Source: Chara braunii (Eukaryota > Streptophyta > Charophyceae > Charales > Characeae). From it: a stretch of DNA of 24,206 nt. Of the stretch, positions 9,441 through 18,070 are shown piece by piece (the stretch's first letter is position 1; each line of letters begins with the position of its first letter). The translations under genes were made by a program, and so were the position numbers. The notes beneath the pieces are model-generated. The model did no database searches. It saw only the letters and a list, made by a program, of their open reading frames with translations, and was not told the DNA's origin. The stretch covers positions 68,597 through 92,802 of the forward strand of contig BFEA01000194.1 in NCBI GenBank assembly GCA_003427395.1. The letters run 5' to 3'.

Positions 9441-10197
9441 TTGGGGATGACGGGCTACTATCGTCTGTTTGTTAAGAACATTGGTACTTTAGCTTCCCCA
9501 TTAACAGATCTAACTCTACTTGACACCCCTTGGGAGTGGACTGAAGAGTGTGAAGCGGCCCTCAGGAAACTGAAGTATGCTCTCACACACTATGAGGTCC
9601 TCAAACTTCCTGATCCTGATAAACCCTTCGTCGTGACCACAGACGCCAGCCAATATGGCATAGGCGCGGTCCTTGCGCAAAAGGAGGGGCCAAAGTTGAG
9701 ACCAATCGAGTATTATGAGTAAGAAGATGCCATCTCAAAAGCTAGCAAAGTCCACGTATGAGCGTGAGCTCTATGCCCTATATAGAGCGTTGGTCCATTG
9801 GAGACATTATCTCCTAGGCAGATTCCTCTACGTGAGATCTGACCATGAAACCTTGCGCTGGATCAAGACACAACCTGTGCTCTCTGATGCACTCAAGCGA
9901 TGGATACAAGTGATAGACATGTATGACTGTCAACTTGATCCAATTAAGGGAAACTACAACAAAGTGGCTGATGCACTATCTCGTCGGGCAGATTATCTGG
10001 GCGCGTTAGTTACTGAATTTGGCATATCTAACGATCTAACTCGATCATTGGTGGAAGCCTATCAGCAAGATCCAGTTATGTCTAAGATCATCCGTAAATT
10101 CCAAGCGAAGGACAAGGTGACTTCGGATGAATTTACGATGGTAGACGGTTTGCTGTTTTTTGGAAAGGCAGGGAGTAAGAGACTGTGTTCCCAGTAG
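9441..10197 (+). pseudogene. Outer element RNase H
   Basis: The frame 9441-9722 has the RT-RNase H connection (GMTGYYRLFVKNIGTLASPL) and the first RNase H strand with its catalytic Asp (VVTTDASQYGIGAVLAQ). A frameshift near 9715-9722 leads to the rest (STYERELYALYRALVHWRHY, VRSDHETLRW, NKVADALSRRADYL) with the conserved Glu, Asp and final Asp of the domain. This domain would degrade the RNA strand after reverse transcription. Apart from the frameshift it is the best-preserved part of the outer pol. The frame ends at a stop at 10195-10197, just before the integrase zinc finger in another frame. Confidence 0.9.
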
Positions 10198-10302
10198 TGA
10201 GTCTTTGCGTAGTTTATTTTTAGGGGAATGTCACGATGGAACTGGTCATTTTGGTTATAAAAAGACTGCAGCTTATTTAGTGCAAAGATTTTGGCGGCCC
10301 AC
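10160..10302 (+). pseudogene. Outer integrase N-terminus, HH half of zinc finger
   Basis: This frame reads SLFLGECHDGTGHFGYKKTA, the two histidines of the HHCC zinc-binding domain of Ty3 integrases (codons at 10232 and 10247), followed by AYLVQRFW. It is cut at 10302 by the inner element's 5' LTR. The codon broken at the junction is completed by the first base after the 3' target-site duplication, at 21568, and the CC half of the finger follows in the same frame. Confidence 0.9.
10298..10302. repeat. Target-site duplication CCCAC, left copy
   Basis: These five bases precede the TG that opens the 5' LTR. The same CCCAC follows the CA that closes the 3' LTR (21563-21567). Five bases is the usual target-site duplication length for Ty3 integrases. 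Confidence 0.9.
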
Positions 10303-10663
10303 TGCAGCGGGCCTCTATCTGCCTTGGCCTTCAGCCAGGGCCTATTTGGCTATTTGCCAGTTCGGCCTGTGGGACCAGGCCGTGGCCTGACCCGACAGGC
10401 CGTATACTGTTTCAATCCAGTCCAGTCCTGCCCGGTACCACTGTCGGTACCAGGCCAGGCCAGTCCAGTCCAGTCAGTTCGCTGGGGGTATACCCCAGCT
10501 GCAATCTGTATTTCGTCATTCTTCACTTTTGCACATCTTGGAGTATGTGCGTGTTGAGTCTGCGTCGGAGCTGCCCTTTCCCTTCCAGCTCCATCTCTAC
10601 CTCCTCCTTCGTCAACCCCTCTTCTCCATCCTGACGGACCGCCATCCCGGCGGGTCCGGCACA
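10303..10663 (+). repeat. 5' LTR of inner element
   Basis: It starts TGCAGCGGGCC and ends GGTCCGGCACA, the TG...CA ends of LTRs. It matches the 3' LTR base for base without gaps at about 335 of 361 positions (my count by eye: 26 substitutions). It is GC-rich, with many GGCC motifs, two clusters of CCAGT repeats (about 10415-10430 and 10456-10477) and a TATA-containing palindrome at 10481-10499. As the promoter-bearing copy it would drive the genomic RNA. Confidence 0.95.
10481..10499 (+). promoter_or_regulatory. TATA-containing palindrome in LTR
   Basis: GCTGGGG-GTATA-CCCCAGC has 7-bp arms around GTATA. It lies after the CCAGT repeats and about 165 bases before the LTR end, a plausible core-promoter position. 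In the 3' LTR one arm base differs (CCCCAAC). The promoter role is inferred from position only. Confidence 0.35.
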
Positions 10664-10664
10664 T

Positions 10665-10676
10665 TGGTATCAGAGC
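10665..10676 (+). promoter_or_regulatory. Primer-binding site, initiator Met tRNA type
   Basis: TGGTATCAGAGC lies one base after the 5' LTR. This is the complement of the 3' end of plant initiator-methionine tRNA and is the commonest primer-binding site of plant LTR retrotransposons. It would prime minus-strand cDNA synthesis. Confidence 0.95.
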
Positions 10677-10903
10677 GGGAACGGTCCCCGCGCCAACCCG
10701 CCCACCCTCCCGTAACAGGGAGAAATCGGTGTAATCCTGATAGCGAGATTTTCAGGGCTTTGCAGGGCGGAAACAGCGAAATAACGGTGGAAAACGGGAG
10801 CGTGCAGAGGCTGACACGTGGCGAAAAAAGGGAGTTGCCATCAAGACACGTGCGTGCAAGCGCCGCATGCGCGCTCGCGCCCCACTGCCCCGCCCCGCTC
10901 CCA

Positions 10904-11035
10904 GATTATATTATTCAAGATCATATTATTCAAGATTCGGGATGTTGCAGCTGCCAGGGTTTGAACCTGGGCAGCTGCTGCTCATGCGCGTGTGTGGCCA
11001 GTGCCTTAACACACTGGCCAAAGCCACAGTGTGAG
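10904..11035 (-). repeat. tRNA-like/SINE-like hairpin in inner leader
   Basis: On the minus strand, CCAGG-TTCAAAC-CCTGG (10970-10954) makes a perfect tRNA T-arm and a near-perfect Pol III B box (GGTTCAAACCC). Upstream on that strand is TGGCCAGTGTGTTAAGGC, resembling the A box of a Leu/Ser-type tRNA. The stem extends outward (GCAGCTGC on both sides, 10947-10978), which a real tRNA would not do. Next to it is a two-copy 15-bp repeat (GATTATATTATTCAA/GATCATATTATTCAA, 10904-10933). Best guess: a SINE head or tRNA pseudogene inserted in antisense; a plain hairpin is the alternative. Confidence 0.35.
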
Positions 11036-11084
11036 CTTATATTGTGGCTTGCTGCTGTTGAAGAAGTGCCACAACAGCTATTTA

Positions 11085-11105
11085 CCCCCCCCCCCCCCCC
11101 CCCCC
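11085..11105. repeat. Poly(C) run
   Basis: A run of 21 C. Homopolymers of this kind are prone to sequencing and assembly error. Confidence 0.9.
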
Positions 11106-11370
11106 TCCGCACTGGGTGGTGGGTGTTGCCGCCTGCGTACGTGGTTGTGTGCTGCCTCTCTGCAGTGCCATGTGGCAGCTTGCTGTGGATCTTGAAGACC
11201 CCCCTGGATAGGGGGCTGCACTGCAGTGCCATGTGGGTTGCTGATCATGATCTCAGGCCACCCCAAAAATTATTTTTTTTGCAGTGGCATCAGGCCAGCC
11301 GCATCTTGAAGGCCAAGATCCTGTGGATCTTGGTAGTGCTCTGCTCTTGGCCACCCAAGAGCTTGGTATC

Positions 11371-11718
11371 ATCATCCTACCCACTAACATACTCTCCCCC
11401 AATCCCTTTTCTCTCCCCCCCCCCATCATCTAATCATCTTTTCTAACCCTACCACTACACTCTCCTCCTACCTCCCTCTTCACTCATCTTCCACAACCTT
11501 TTTCTCCCCTCTCCTTCCCACTCACCATTTTCTACTAATTTCATTTACTCCTCTCCACCTTTTCTATATCCTTCTCTCCCATTCTACCACCCTCCTCTCC
11601 CTCTTCCCCCCCCCTAACTACAACCTCATCATTTCCCCCATCTCCCCCTTCACTCTTTTTCTCTTTCTCACCTATTTCTCTCTTTTCTTTTTACTTTTCC
11701 ATCCCCCCTCCCCCCCAA
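11371..11718. repeat. Polypyrimidine tract, CT-rich on plus strand
   Basis: About 350 bases are very largely C and T on the plus strand, with many CTCCC/TTCCC units, and grade into an AT-rich stretch to about 11880. No coding signal is present; long ORFs across it are compositional. It could form triplex or act as a strong splicing-type pyrimidine tract, but the sequence gives no direct sign of function. Confidence 0.7.
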
Positions 11719-11933
11719 CTTCGAAAATTTTCTGTTTTTCTTCTTTTCATCTTTCTTTTTTATTTATATTTCCTCCTTTTTCCAAAAATTTGAATTATCT
11801 TATTCCCCACGTTCTGTTCTCATTTTTTGATTTATTTCATTTTATTTTTTAATTTATTTATTATGAAAATTTGAATTTCTTTGCGGCACCCTCAAATGTG
11901 ATTAGGAGTTAGTCATTCTTGCTTTCGACACAC

Positions 11934-12240
11934 TTTTTTTTTTTTGGAGAAACATAACACTTTTCATTCGAAATGAGATCACTGGGGCCCGGGAACACAC
12001 CCCTACATGTCAACCCGGTACAAACCTGTTGAGGCCAATACTCAGCATTAGGCTTCTGGAAATCGGGTCCAGTGTCCCTTAAAGGAATCTCCAAAAATAA
12101 AAAATTGCTGAGTAAATCTATCGCAGTATAATAGCCTTGATGCGCAGGAAGACGCCAGCATGTTTCTAAGATCGAAACACTATTGGCAAAGAACAACGAG
12201 CTATAAACTGCACATCTCGAAAATGCACAAAACAATTCAC
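11934..12240 (-). mobile_element. Retroposed 3' end with A-tail, antisense
   Basis: The plus strand has a T12 run at 11934-11945 followed by an unrelated sequence; on the minus strand this reads as a transcript end with an A-tail. The minus frame 12235-11909 stays open to the tail but has no motif I recognise, ending near CRGVFPGPSDLISNEKC. It is probably the 3' end of a LINE, SINE or processed transcript inserted in the inner leader. No target-site duplication was found and the other boundary is unknown. Confidence 0.4.
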
Positions 12241-12545
12241 GAGAATTTTCAATTTAACCCTAAAATTATTTCCAAAGCATGCTAAATTCTTAGATACAAA
12301 TCCAATCTAAAATTCAATCCAAATACATACTAAGTTTACTCTTAACAGAAATTGGGGCTGGGCGAACTGATATTGTCTATAAAAAAGACAAACATAACGA
12401 GACTATCGGCGCGACTGACCGGGAATAATTCTACTAACATCGGGAGACTTCCTCCCCTAAGTACCAATAGAACATAAAGCTCAAAGACCAGGAGCTGGGC
12501 AAGAAGAATGAGTTGTACTGTTGTAGGATTACCCTCCCATCATCA

Positions 12546-12695
12546 CTGTCCGATCACACTGTAAAGAGCCTTTGTGGCCTAGACGGGTTTCCCACCACGC
12601 ACCCAATGGATACAACTCTAGTTTGCTCTTCACCGGGTCTCTCATTTCGTCCAACCATTGGTGTTCCCACTGCTCCCTCGTGCTAACTATTCTTA
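12546..12695 (+). repeat. 150-bp repeat, left copy
   Basis: The stretch from CTGTCCGATCACACTGTAAAG to CTAACTATTCTTA recurs 491 bases downstream (13038-13186) with roughly 90% identity by eye. Both are in the same orientation and flank the assembly gap, giving either a tandem duplication with unit near 491 bp or two copies of a dispersed repeat. Confidence 0.8.
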
Positions 12696-12767
12696 TAATA
12701 ACTATAACCGATTAACAGCTCCCACCACTAACGATGGCACTCACACCGCCCCCATAGTGCCGCTGTC

Positions 12768-13037
12768 NNNNNNNNNNNNNNNNNNNNNNNNNNNNNNNNN
12801 NNNNNNNNNNNNNNNNNNNNNNNNNNNNNNNNNNNNNNNNNNNNNNNNNNNNNNNNNNNNNNNNNNNNNNNNNNNNNNNNNNNNNNNNNNNNNNNNNNNN
12901 NNNNNNNNNNNNNNNNNNNNNNNNNNNNNNNNNNNNNNNNNNNNNNNNNNNNNNNNNNNNNNNNNNNNNNNNNNNNNNNNNNNNNNNNNNNNNNNNNNNN
13001 NNNNNNNNNNNNNNNNNNNNNNNNNNNNNNNNNNNNN
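12768..13037. other. Assembly gap, 270 N
   Basis: A run of unknown bases. CTGTC occurs immediately before and immediately after the gap, and the 150-bp repeat lies on both sides, so the gap probably reflects an unresolved repeat and its true length is uncertain. Confidence 0.95.
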
Positions 13038-13186
13038 CTGTCCAGAACGCTGTAAAGAGCCTTTGTTGCCAAGAGGGGTTTCCCACCATGCACCCAATGG
13101 ATACAACTCTAGTTTGCTCTTCACCGGGTCTCTCATATCCTCCAACCATTGGTGTTCCCACTACTCCTTCGTGCTAACTACTCTTA
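13038..13186 (+). repeat. 150-bp repeat, right copy
   Basis: Second copy of the repeat at 12546-12695. Shared landmarks are TGTAAAGAGCCTTTGT, GCACCCAATGGATACAACTC and CCAACCATTGGTGTTCCCAC. After 13186 the two flanks diverge completely. Confidence 0.8.
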
Positions 13187-14000
13187 TTCTGACTACAAAG
13201 ACAACCAACTTATCAAAGGCAAAAATGCCTAAAACAGACAAGGAGGCGAAATCACAAATTTACTCCCATGCATCGCGAATAACAATTATCCCTCTCTCTC
13301 AATGCTAAGATACTTCAACAAAACGTGCTTCTAAAAACGAAACACTAAGAGCGGCCTCGGCGCCGGAACAGAGACAGTAAGAACTATACTTCTCAAGGGG
13401 ATCAAAAGACAACTAAGCGATCAAAGAAATGCAATATACTAAAATACGACAGACCAGCCTAGAAAACAGCTAAAAAATGGAGGGTATGTTCTCGGCCTTT
13501 TGACTAAATATGGCCACATATACACCCAGGTTCAGTGAGAGCTAAACTTTTTTAGGACAATAATGACTGATACTAGGAAACTCCTACCCTAAAATACGAG
13601 CAATAGAGTCGAGATTGAGATTAAGCCCATAGAAGGAATCGAATAGGGTAAGAAAAGGAAGAGATCACAAACGGAACGTGAAGTAAATGCACATAGGATG
13701 TAAGGGGACATACAGGCAGTTTCAATCGAGTGCCTCGGCATTGAGACACTCACTCGACTCGATGTGCGAAAAAATAACCTGCTGAATTACCGATGCTGAC
13801 CTAAACTATGCCTACATGCAAACGAGATGTGTAGAGCTGAAGACCTTGGACCTGCCGAAGTGCTGCCACCGCAGCCGCACGCTCTCCCACTGCGTCCAGA
13901 TGCGCCGCTCCGTCTTCCAAGCTTCTCCTATTGACCGAGGCAGTCTTTTGACTTCAGAATAGGTTCTTACCACGACGTTAACTTGACCTTGTAATTTATG
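13187..14000. other. Leader stretch without recognised gene
   Basis: I see no coding or RNA gene that I can support. A 14-base match to the 5' end of U2 snRNA (TTCTCGGCCTTTTG, 13489-13502) is followed by a few further matching bases and then diverges. The minus-strand ORF 14057-13812 is open because it continues out of the nad7 fragment; beyond 14001 it is unrelated to nad7. Confidence 0.4.
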
Positions 14001-14195
14001 CTTAAAGTGATGAATTAAGGATTCCATGAGAGCGTGGAGGACAAAGTTTACGATCATCCGCTTTGATCATGCCACTAGGCATTTGATTCAAGCATTGGAC
14101 AATGATTCGAAGACTTTGTCGCATTTCTTCAATGCGGACACAATAACGATCATAACAATCTCCTCGTGTACCTACGGGAATCATGAAAGTCCAGC
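14001..14195 (-). pseudogene. nad7: Mitochondrial nad7 fragment (NADH dehydrogenase subunit 7)
   Basis: On the minus strand the translation contains [19 protein letters not shown], then [18 protein letters not shown] and [11 protein letters not shown], which I recognise as the mitochondrial complex I subunit Nad7 (49-kDa subunit), and then in another frame MESLIHHFK. Nad7 belongs to the peripheral arm of complex I near the quinone site. Only about 65 codons of a roughly 390-codon gene are present. About 15-20 bases are missing between KLCPP and MESLIHHFK, with a frame change, and another frame change lies before PVGT. Homology stops at 14001, near where some plant nad7 genes have a group II intron. 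This is a nuclear copy of mitochondrial DNA sitting in the inner leader. Confidence 0.88.
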
Positions 14196-14566
14196 GCACG
14201 GCCTTTGGATGGTGAGAAAGGAGCCCCCCCTTTCCAGCAAAAGGCTTGAGGGGACGACGACTCCTCTGGTGTCAAGATCCTATCAGGTATGATGGTTGGT
14301 ATGGAGGTCAGACGCGGAGATGCTAGGATGCCTTGGAGTAAGAGGGCGAGGCACTCCCTACCCACTCAAGGGCTAGGCTACGCCAGGGCACTGTCGCCAT
14401 AACTCTCACACAACTATGGTGCCTGGCAGGGTAGTCGCCTTGTGGATCGGCGTCTACATGCCCCGCCGTTGCGTCCTACTCAGCTGCCGATGACGACCGG
14501 TTGCCGCCACCGCCGCTATCGCCGCTTTGTTAGCGCATGTTTTCGCGCCGCCCCCCTCCCCCCTTC
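14196..14566. other. Leader stretch without recognised gene
   Basis: Mixed sequence, GC-rich from about 14450 with CGCCGC-type triplets. No motif or RNA fold was recognised. Confidence 0.4.
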
Positions 14567-14965
14567 GGCACACATTTTGACCCCGTGGGGGTAACAAAGT
14601 GCTACCGAAATTTTCTGTTTTTTTTTTCTTTTTACTTTTTTTTTTTTAGCACATTTTGACCCCTTGGGGGTAGCGAAGTGCTGGCAAAATCTTCTCATTT
14701 TACGTAACCTTTCTTCTTGACGACACACTTCGACCCCATGGGGGTTACAAAATGTTGCCGAAATTTTTGAAAAATCCAACACTTAGCTTTTCTTCACCTC
14801 CTCAGCTACTTATTTATTTATTTATATATGTCATATTTCTTTATTTATTTTTTTGAAATTTATAATTTGCGACATTTTGAACTTTAGTGTGCTCATCTTG
14901 GTATCTCCGTCCTCTTGGCACATTCTTGACCCCTTGCGGGGTAGGGAAGTGCTGCCGAAAATTCC
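14567..14965 (+). repeat. Four ~50-bp palindromic repeats before inner gag
   Basis: Four similar units lie at 14567-14614, 14648-14697, 14721-14770 and 14917-14965, with a possible partial fifth at 14868-14895. Each reads roughly GGCAC-ATTTTG-ACCCC-NTG-GGGGT-AGCGA-AGTGCTGCC-GAAAATTTTC, so it is an imperfect hairpin with paired ACCCC/GGGGT and GGCAC/GTGCT arms. Spacers are AT-rich and unrelated. The loop base varies (CCCCGTGGGG, CCCCTTGGGG, CCCCATGGGG, CCCCTTGCGGGG) while the arms are mostly kept. They lie in the leader, 260-660 bases upstream of gag. Confidence 0.85.
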
Positions 14966-15159
14966 AAAAAAATAAAAATTACTTCTCTCTTCACATTTTG
15001 TTTATTTATTTTTTTAATTATTTTTATTATTTATTTTCTTTTACTTTTATCTTGAAATTTCACTGTTTATTTTATTTTCTCTCCCTCTCCGCTCCATGGT
15101 TATTATTTTCTTTTCTTGATCAGGTCGTCGCTACCTTCCCCTAACCACCCGAACCCCGG

Positions 15160-15185
15160 TTAGGGTTTTTTTAGGGTTTAGGGTT
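15160..15185. repeat. Short telomere-type repeat (TTTAGGG-like)
   Basis: TTAGGGTTTTTTTAGGGTTTAGGGTT holds three TTTAGGG-type units, about 45 bases before the inner gag frame. In plant promoters the same motif is known as a telo-box; here it is only a short match. Confidence 0.5.
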
Positions 15186-15227
15186 CTCCTAACCCCTCTA
15201 CTCTCCCGCCTCCTCCCGTCGGGCACC

Positions 15228-17755
15228 TTGGACCCGAACGGCTCCTCTCCCCTCGATCAGATTCGCGCCACCATCTCACGCACGACCCGCTGGTCACGGG
15301 GCGAGCCGACCCACGACTACCCACTCCGCTCTCGCGGTCCCCTCCCTCTCATCGGTGGTCCCCTGTCCCCATTCCACAACCCATCTCTCCCGCCACCTCC
15401 CACCATGTCTACCTCTCTTCCTCCACTACCCACGAACGGGACTATAGGTGAGGATATCGTCGCGGCGCCCTCCGTCTCTCAGGCCCCCACCCACCCGACG
15501 GTCCAGGGTCAGCATTGTGTGGACCCCACGGACCTTCACGTTGTTCTTGCGCCTCTCCTTGCACCTCTGCAAGCACGACTCGATGCACTTGCACCCCTGG
15601 AGAGGCACGTCAATGCGCTTGCCCTTGAAGTTCACCTCCTGAAGGGTTCTCCTCATCGTTCTCCCCACCTCTCTCAGACCCCATCCCCTACCGGCTCAGA
15701 GTTCGGCTCTCCAGGACTCCAGAGACGGAGACGTGGTGGTTCGTCCTCCTCCGTGGGCTAGGCCCATCACTCCTCCTCCGCAGTGGTGAGTGCTACTGCC
15801 GCTCGAACCGTACCGTCTGTTTCGGCACATCCATTGGCCCCCGCCGCTCCCGCCGCCCCTGCCGCTTCGGCCACTGCCATATGTGTTGTCGCCCAGATAT
15901 TGGTATCTGGCGTGGCAGTTTCATCTACCCACCCCGGTGTTGCTTCCCAACTACCTGCACCGGTCGCGGCACTATGGCCCGGAGTCCGTCCTCCTCCCGC
16001 TAGGGTACTCTCTCTGCCACCTCCACATCTGACCCCGCACACCCAGCTGGTGGCTACCCTACAGGCCACCGTGACACAGCTCCAAGCGGAGATTCTCTCC
16101 TTGAGACAGCCTCACCCCGACACAGGCTGGTCACCCTTCTTCTTCCTATACCGCCCCTCCCACCTCTGTCTTGCCGGCTCATTTCCCTCGACCGACTCCC
16201 CCCCCTCTACCCTACTACCTCGCTACTCCGTCGCAGTCGGTTGCGGCTGTTGCCTCCACGCCTGTTGGACCTTCCACCAGCAGCCCCGACTCTCAGCCTG
16301 CTACCACTTCCACGACTGCACCGGCCTCGACGTTTGTCGCCACAGTGCAGGCCCCTTGACCTCTCTCCCCTCGCGCCGTCAGCACAGCGGTCCCACCCTT
16401 GTGCGTCTGTCGGACATACCCGACTTCGATGGTACAATGTGTGTGTCGCACTGGTTGCAGGCTGCCACACGCGCGCTGACACTGACACTAGCTCGCCATT
16501 GTGGTGCTCCTCGCTTGCAACTAAATTGCGAGGCAGTGCGTTCTACGCATGGGAGAACTATTATTCCCATCTTACTTGTGCAGGTGAGGCTCCTACTCTC
16601 GCGGATTTCACCGTGTTCCTCCATAACCGCTACGACACTCTCCACAATGTGACCGACGCCTTAGATCGGGTCACCCAGACTCAGTGGCGTGGGTCCTCCG
16701 CACCAGCCGATCTTGAGCGTCACATCAGAGTGTTTCAGGACACTCGCCTGATTTGCGATGAGGCACTTCTACCTGTGGTCCTTTTGACCAACAGGTTCGT
16801 AGTCAGTCTTCCGACTGACTACCGCATCGAGCTCTGGCGACAGAGCTTCGCCTCCTCAGAGCAGGCCTATGAGGCTGCTCGACAGTACCAGAAGATGCAG
16901 AGTCGCTTCTCCTACACCCCCTCTTTTTCGCGATCCACCACCGTCGCCACCCAATCATGCGGTGCTATTCGTGGTCGATCCTCCTTCGCCGGCCGCTTTC
17001 GCCGACCAGCTCGACCCGGAGCGCCATTCTCTGGAGTACGGCGAGGACGCCTCGACCGAGCTTGACCCGACCCTTGGGGACGCCCCCGAGGACATCGAGC
17101 TCCGGGACGTCATCCAGTATCATTTGGATGACGACATTGTCCCGGTGGTCGAGCGCCTGCAGATGGCCATGTCCGCCGTGGGGCGTGCGCGCAGTCGTTG
17201 CACAGGCTGGTGCCCGCACGATCACGGTTCCTCAGATAGTTCCCCGCAGGGGTTTGTTCCTCCTCGCGGAACTCTATCTCCTGAGGAGCACGCCGCCCTC
17301 GAGGCCCGTCGCGGCTGCCTTCGTTGCCGCCAGGATGGACACCCCCCCTCACGGTGTCCATACCATGCCGCCCTCGATCGAAACTACGCTGACATTTCTC
17401 ATCAGCGTCGATCTCAGTCCCCCCCCAGCCCCGCCCATCCAGACACACCCAGCTAGCCACGACGCAGTGTGCCGTCGAGGCCTCGCACGTAGCCGGCTTC
17501 CCGACCACCGAGTCACGATCTGCCCCTTTGGCTACCCCACCAGAGGATCCTCAGGACACGACAGACGCAGTGCCCTCTGCCCCACCGTCTGTCGAGGGAC
17601 CGTCTGCCCCACAGCAGACCACCGCATCTAGTCCTTCCCCTCCGAGACTTCCGATGCGTCACGCCATTCGCACAACTCGTTGTAGTGCCCAGTTGGCGAC
17701 TCGCGATGACCTTGTGTCATCTCTCCTGGATTTGAGCATCCTTCAAGCTCGCTAG
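15228..17755 (+). pseudogene. Inner element gag (multiple frameshifts)
   Basis: Gag is spread over at least four frames. 15228-15761 is Pro/Ser-rich with a helical segment (APLERHVNALALEVHLLKG); it opens with TTG, so the true start is lost or upstream. 15783 onward is Ala/Pro-rich with a coiled-coil-like LQATVTQLQAEILSLRQ. The gag core runs from LSDIPDFDGT (about 16400) through RGSAFYAWENYYSHL, FLHNRYDTLHNV and SLPTDYRIELWRQSF (to 16880). The zinc knuckle CLRCRQDGHPPSRC (C-x2-C-x4-H-x4-C) is at 17316-17357. The segment to the TAG at 17753 leads into protease in the same frame. Stops and shifts exclude a product. Confidence 0.8.
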
Positions 17756-18070
17756 GAGCGACTCACGAGATACGTAAACGTCCTGGGTCGTCTTCTCGCT
17801 CTGCTCTCTGGCCCTGATCGCACCCTCCCCATCATCCCTATTCGCCTGGGGACATCTACGAGGGTGTACCGCGCTTTATGGGACTCTGGCTCGCAGGGAG
17901 ACTTCGTTCACCCTCGCGTGGTTGAGGAAGCTCGCCTAGCTACCTCCGGGTCTCGCTCTCCTATCTCCGTCACCCTCGGAGATAACAAAACGCAACGCTT
18001 CTTCGATTAGATGGTCCCTGATCTCCACTTCTCCCTCACCCTCCAACCATCGGATAGTACCCAGGCGCCT
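17756..18070 (+). pseudogene. Inner element aspartic protease
   Basis: In the frame following the gag end: NVLGRLLALLSG, then RALWDSGSQGDFVHPRVVEE with an intact D-S-G active-site triad (codons 17882-17890), then PISVTLGDN and, after TAG at 18008, VPDLHFSLTLQPSD. Length up to the break is about 100 residues, near the normal size. The catalytic block is intact, but the frame has stops at both 17753 and 18008 and the C-terminal end is lost to the deletion that removes the RT. Confidence 0.8.

Noticed and set aside
10529-11446. 305-codon plus-strand ORF starting in the 5' LTR
   Set aside because: It crosses the LTR end, primer-binding site, hairpin and poly(C) run. Its residues follow local composition and match no domain.
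12658-13308. 216-codon ORF and three minus-strand ORFs over the N gap
   Set aside because: More than half of each is unknown bases; the rest is repeat sequence.
14001-14057. Group II intron start after the nad7 exon
   Set aside because: The sequence after MESLIHHFK on the minus strand does not begin with the GTGYG expected of a group II intron, so the end of homology may simply be the insertion junction.
14567-14965. CRISPR-like array
   Set aside because: The repeats are diverged and irregularly spaced (81, 73 and 196 bases between starts), have AT-rich homopolymer spacers, and lie in a eukaryotic retroelement.
15767-17508. Long minus-strand ORFs opposite the inner gag
   Set aside because: Shadows of GC-rich gag; the plus strand has the gag core and zinc knuckle.
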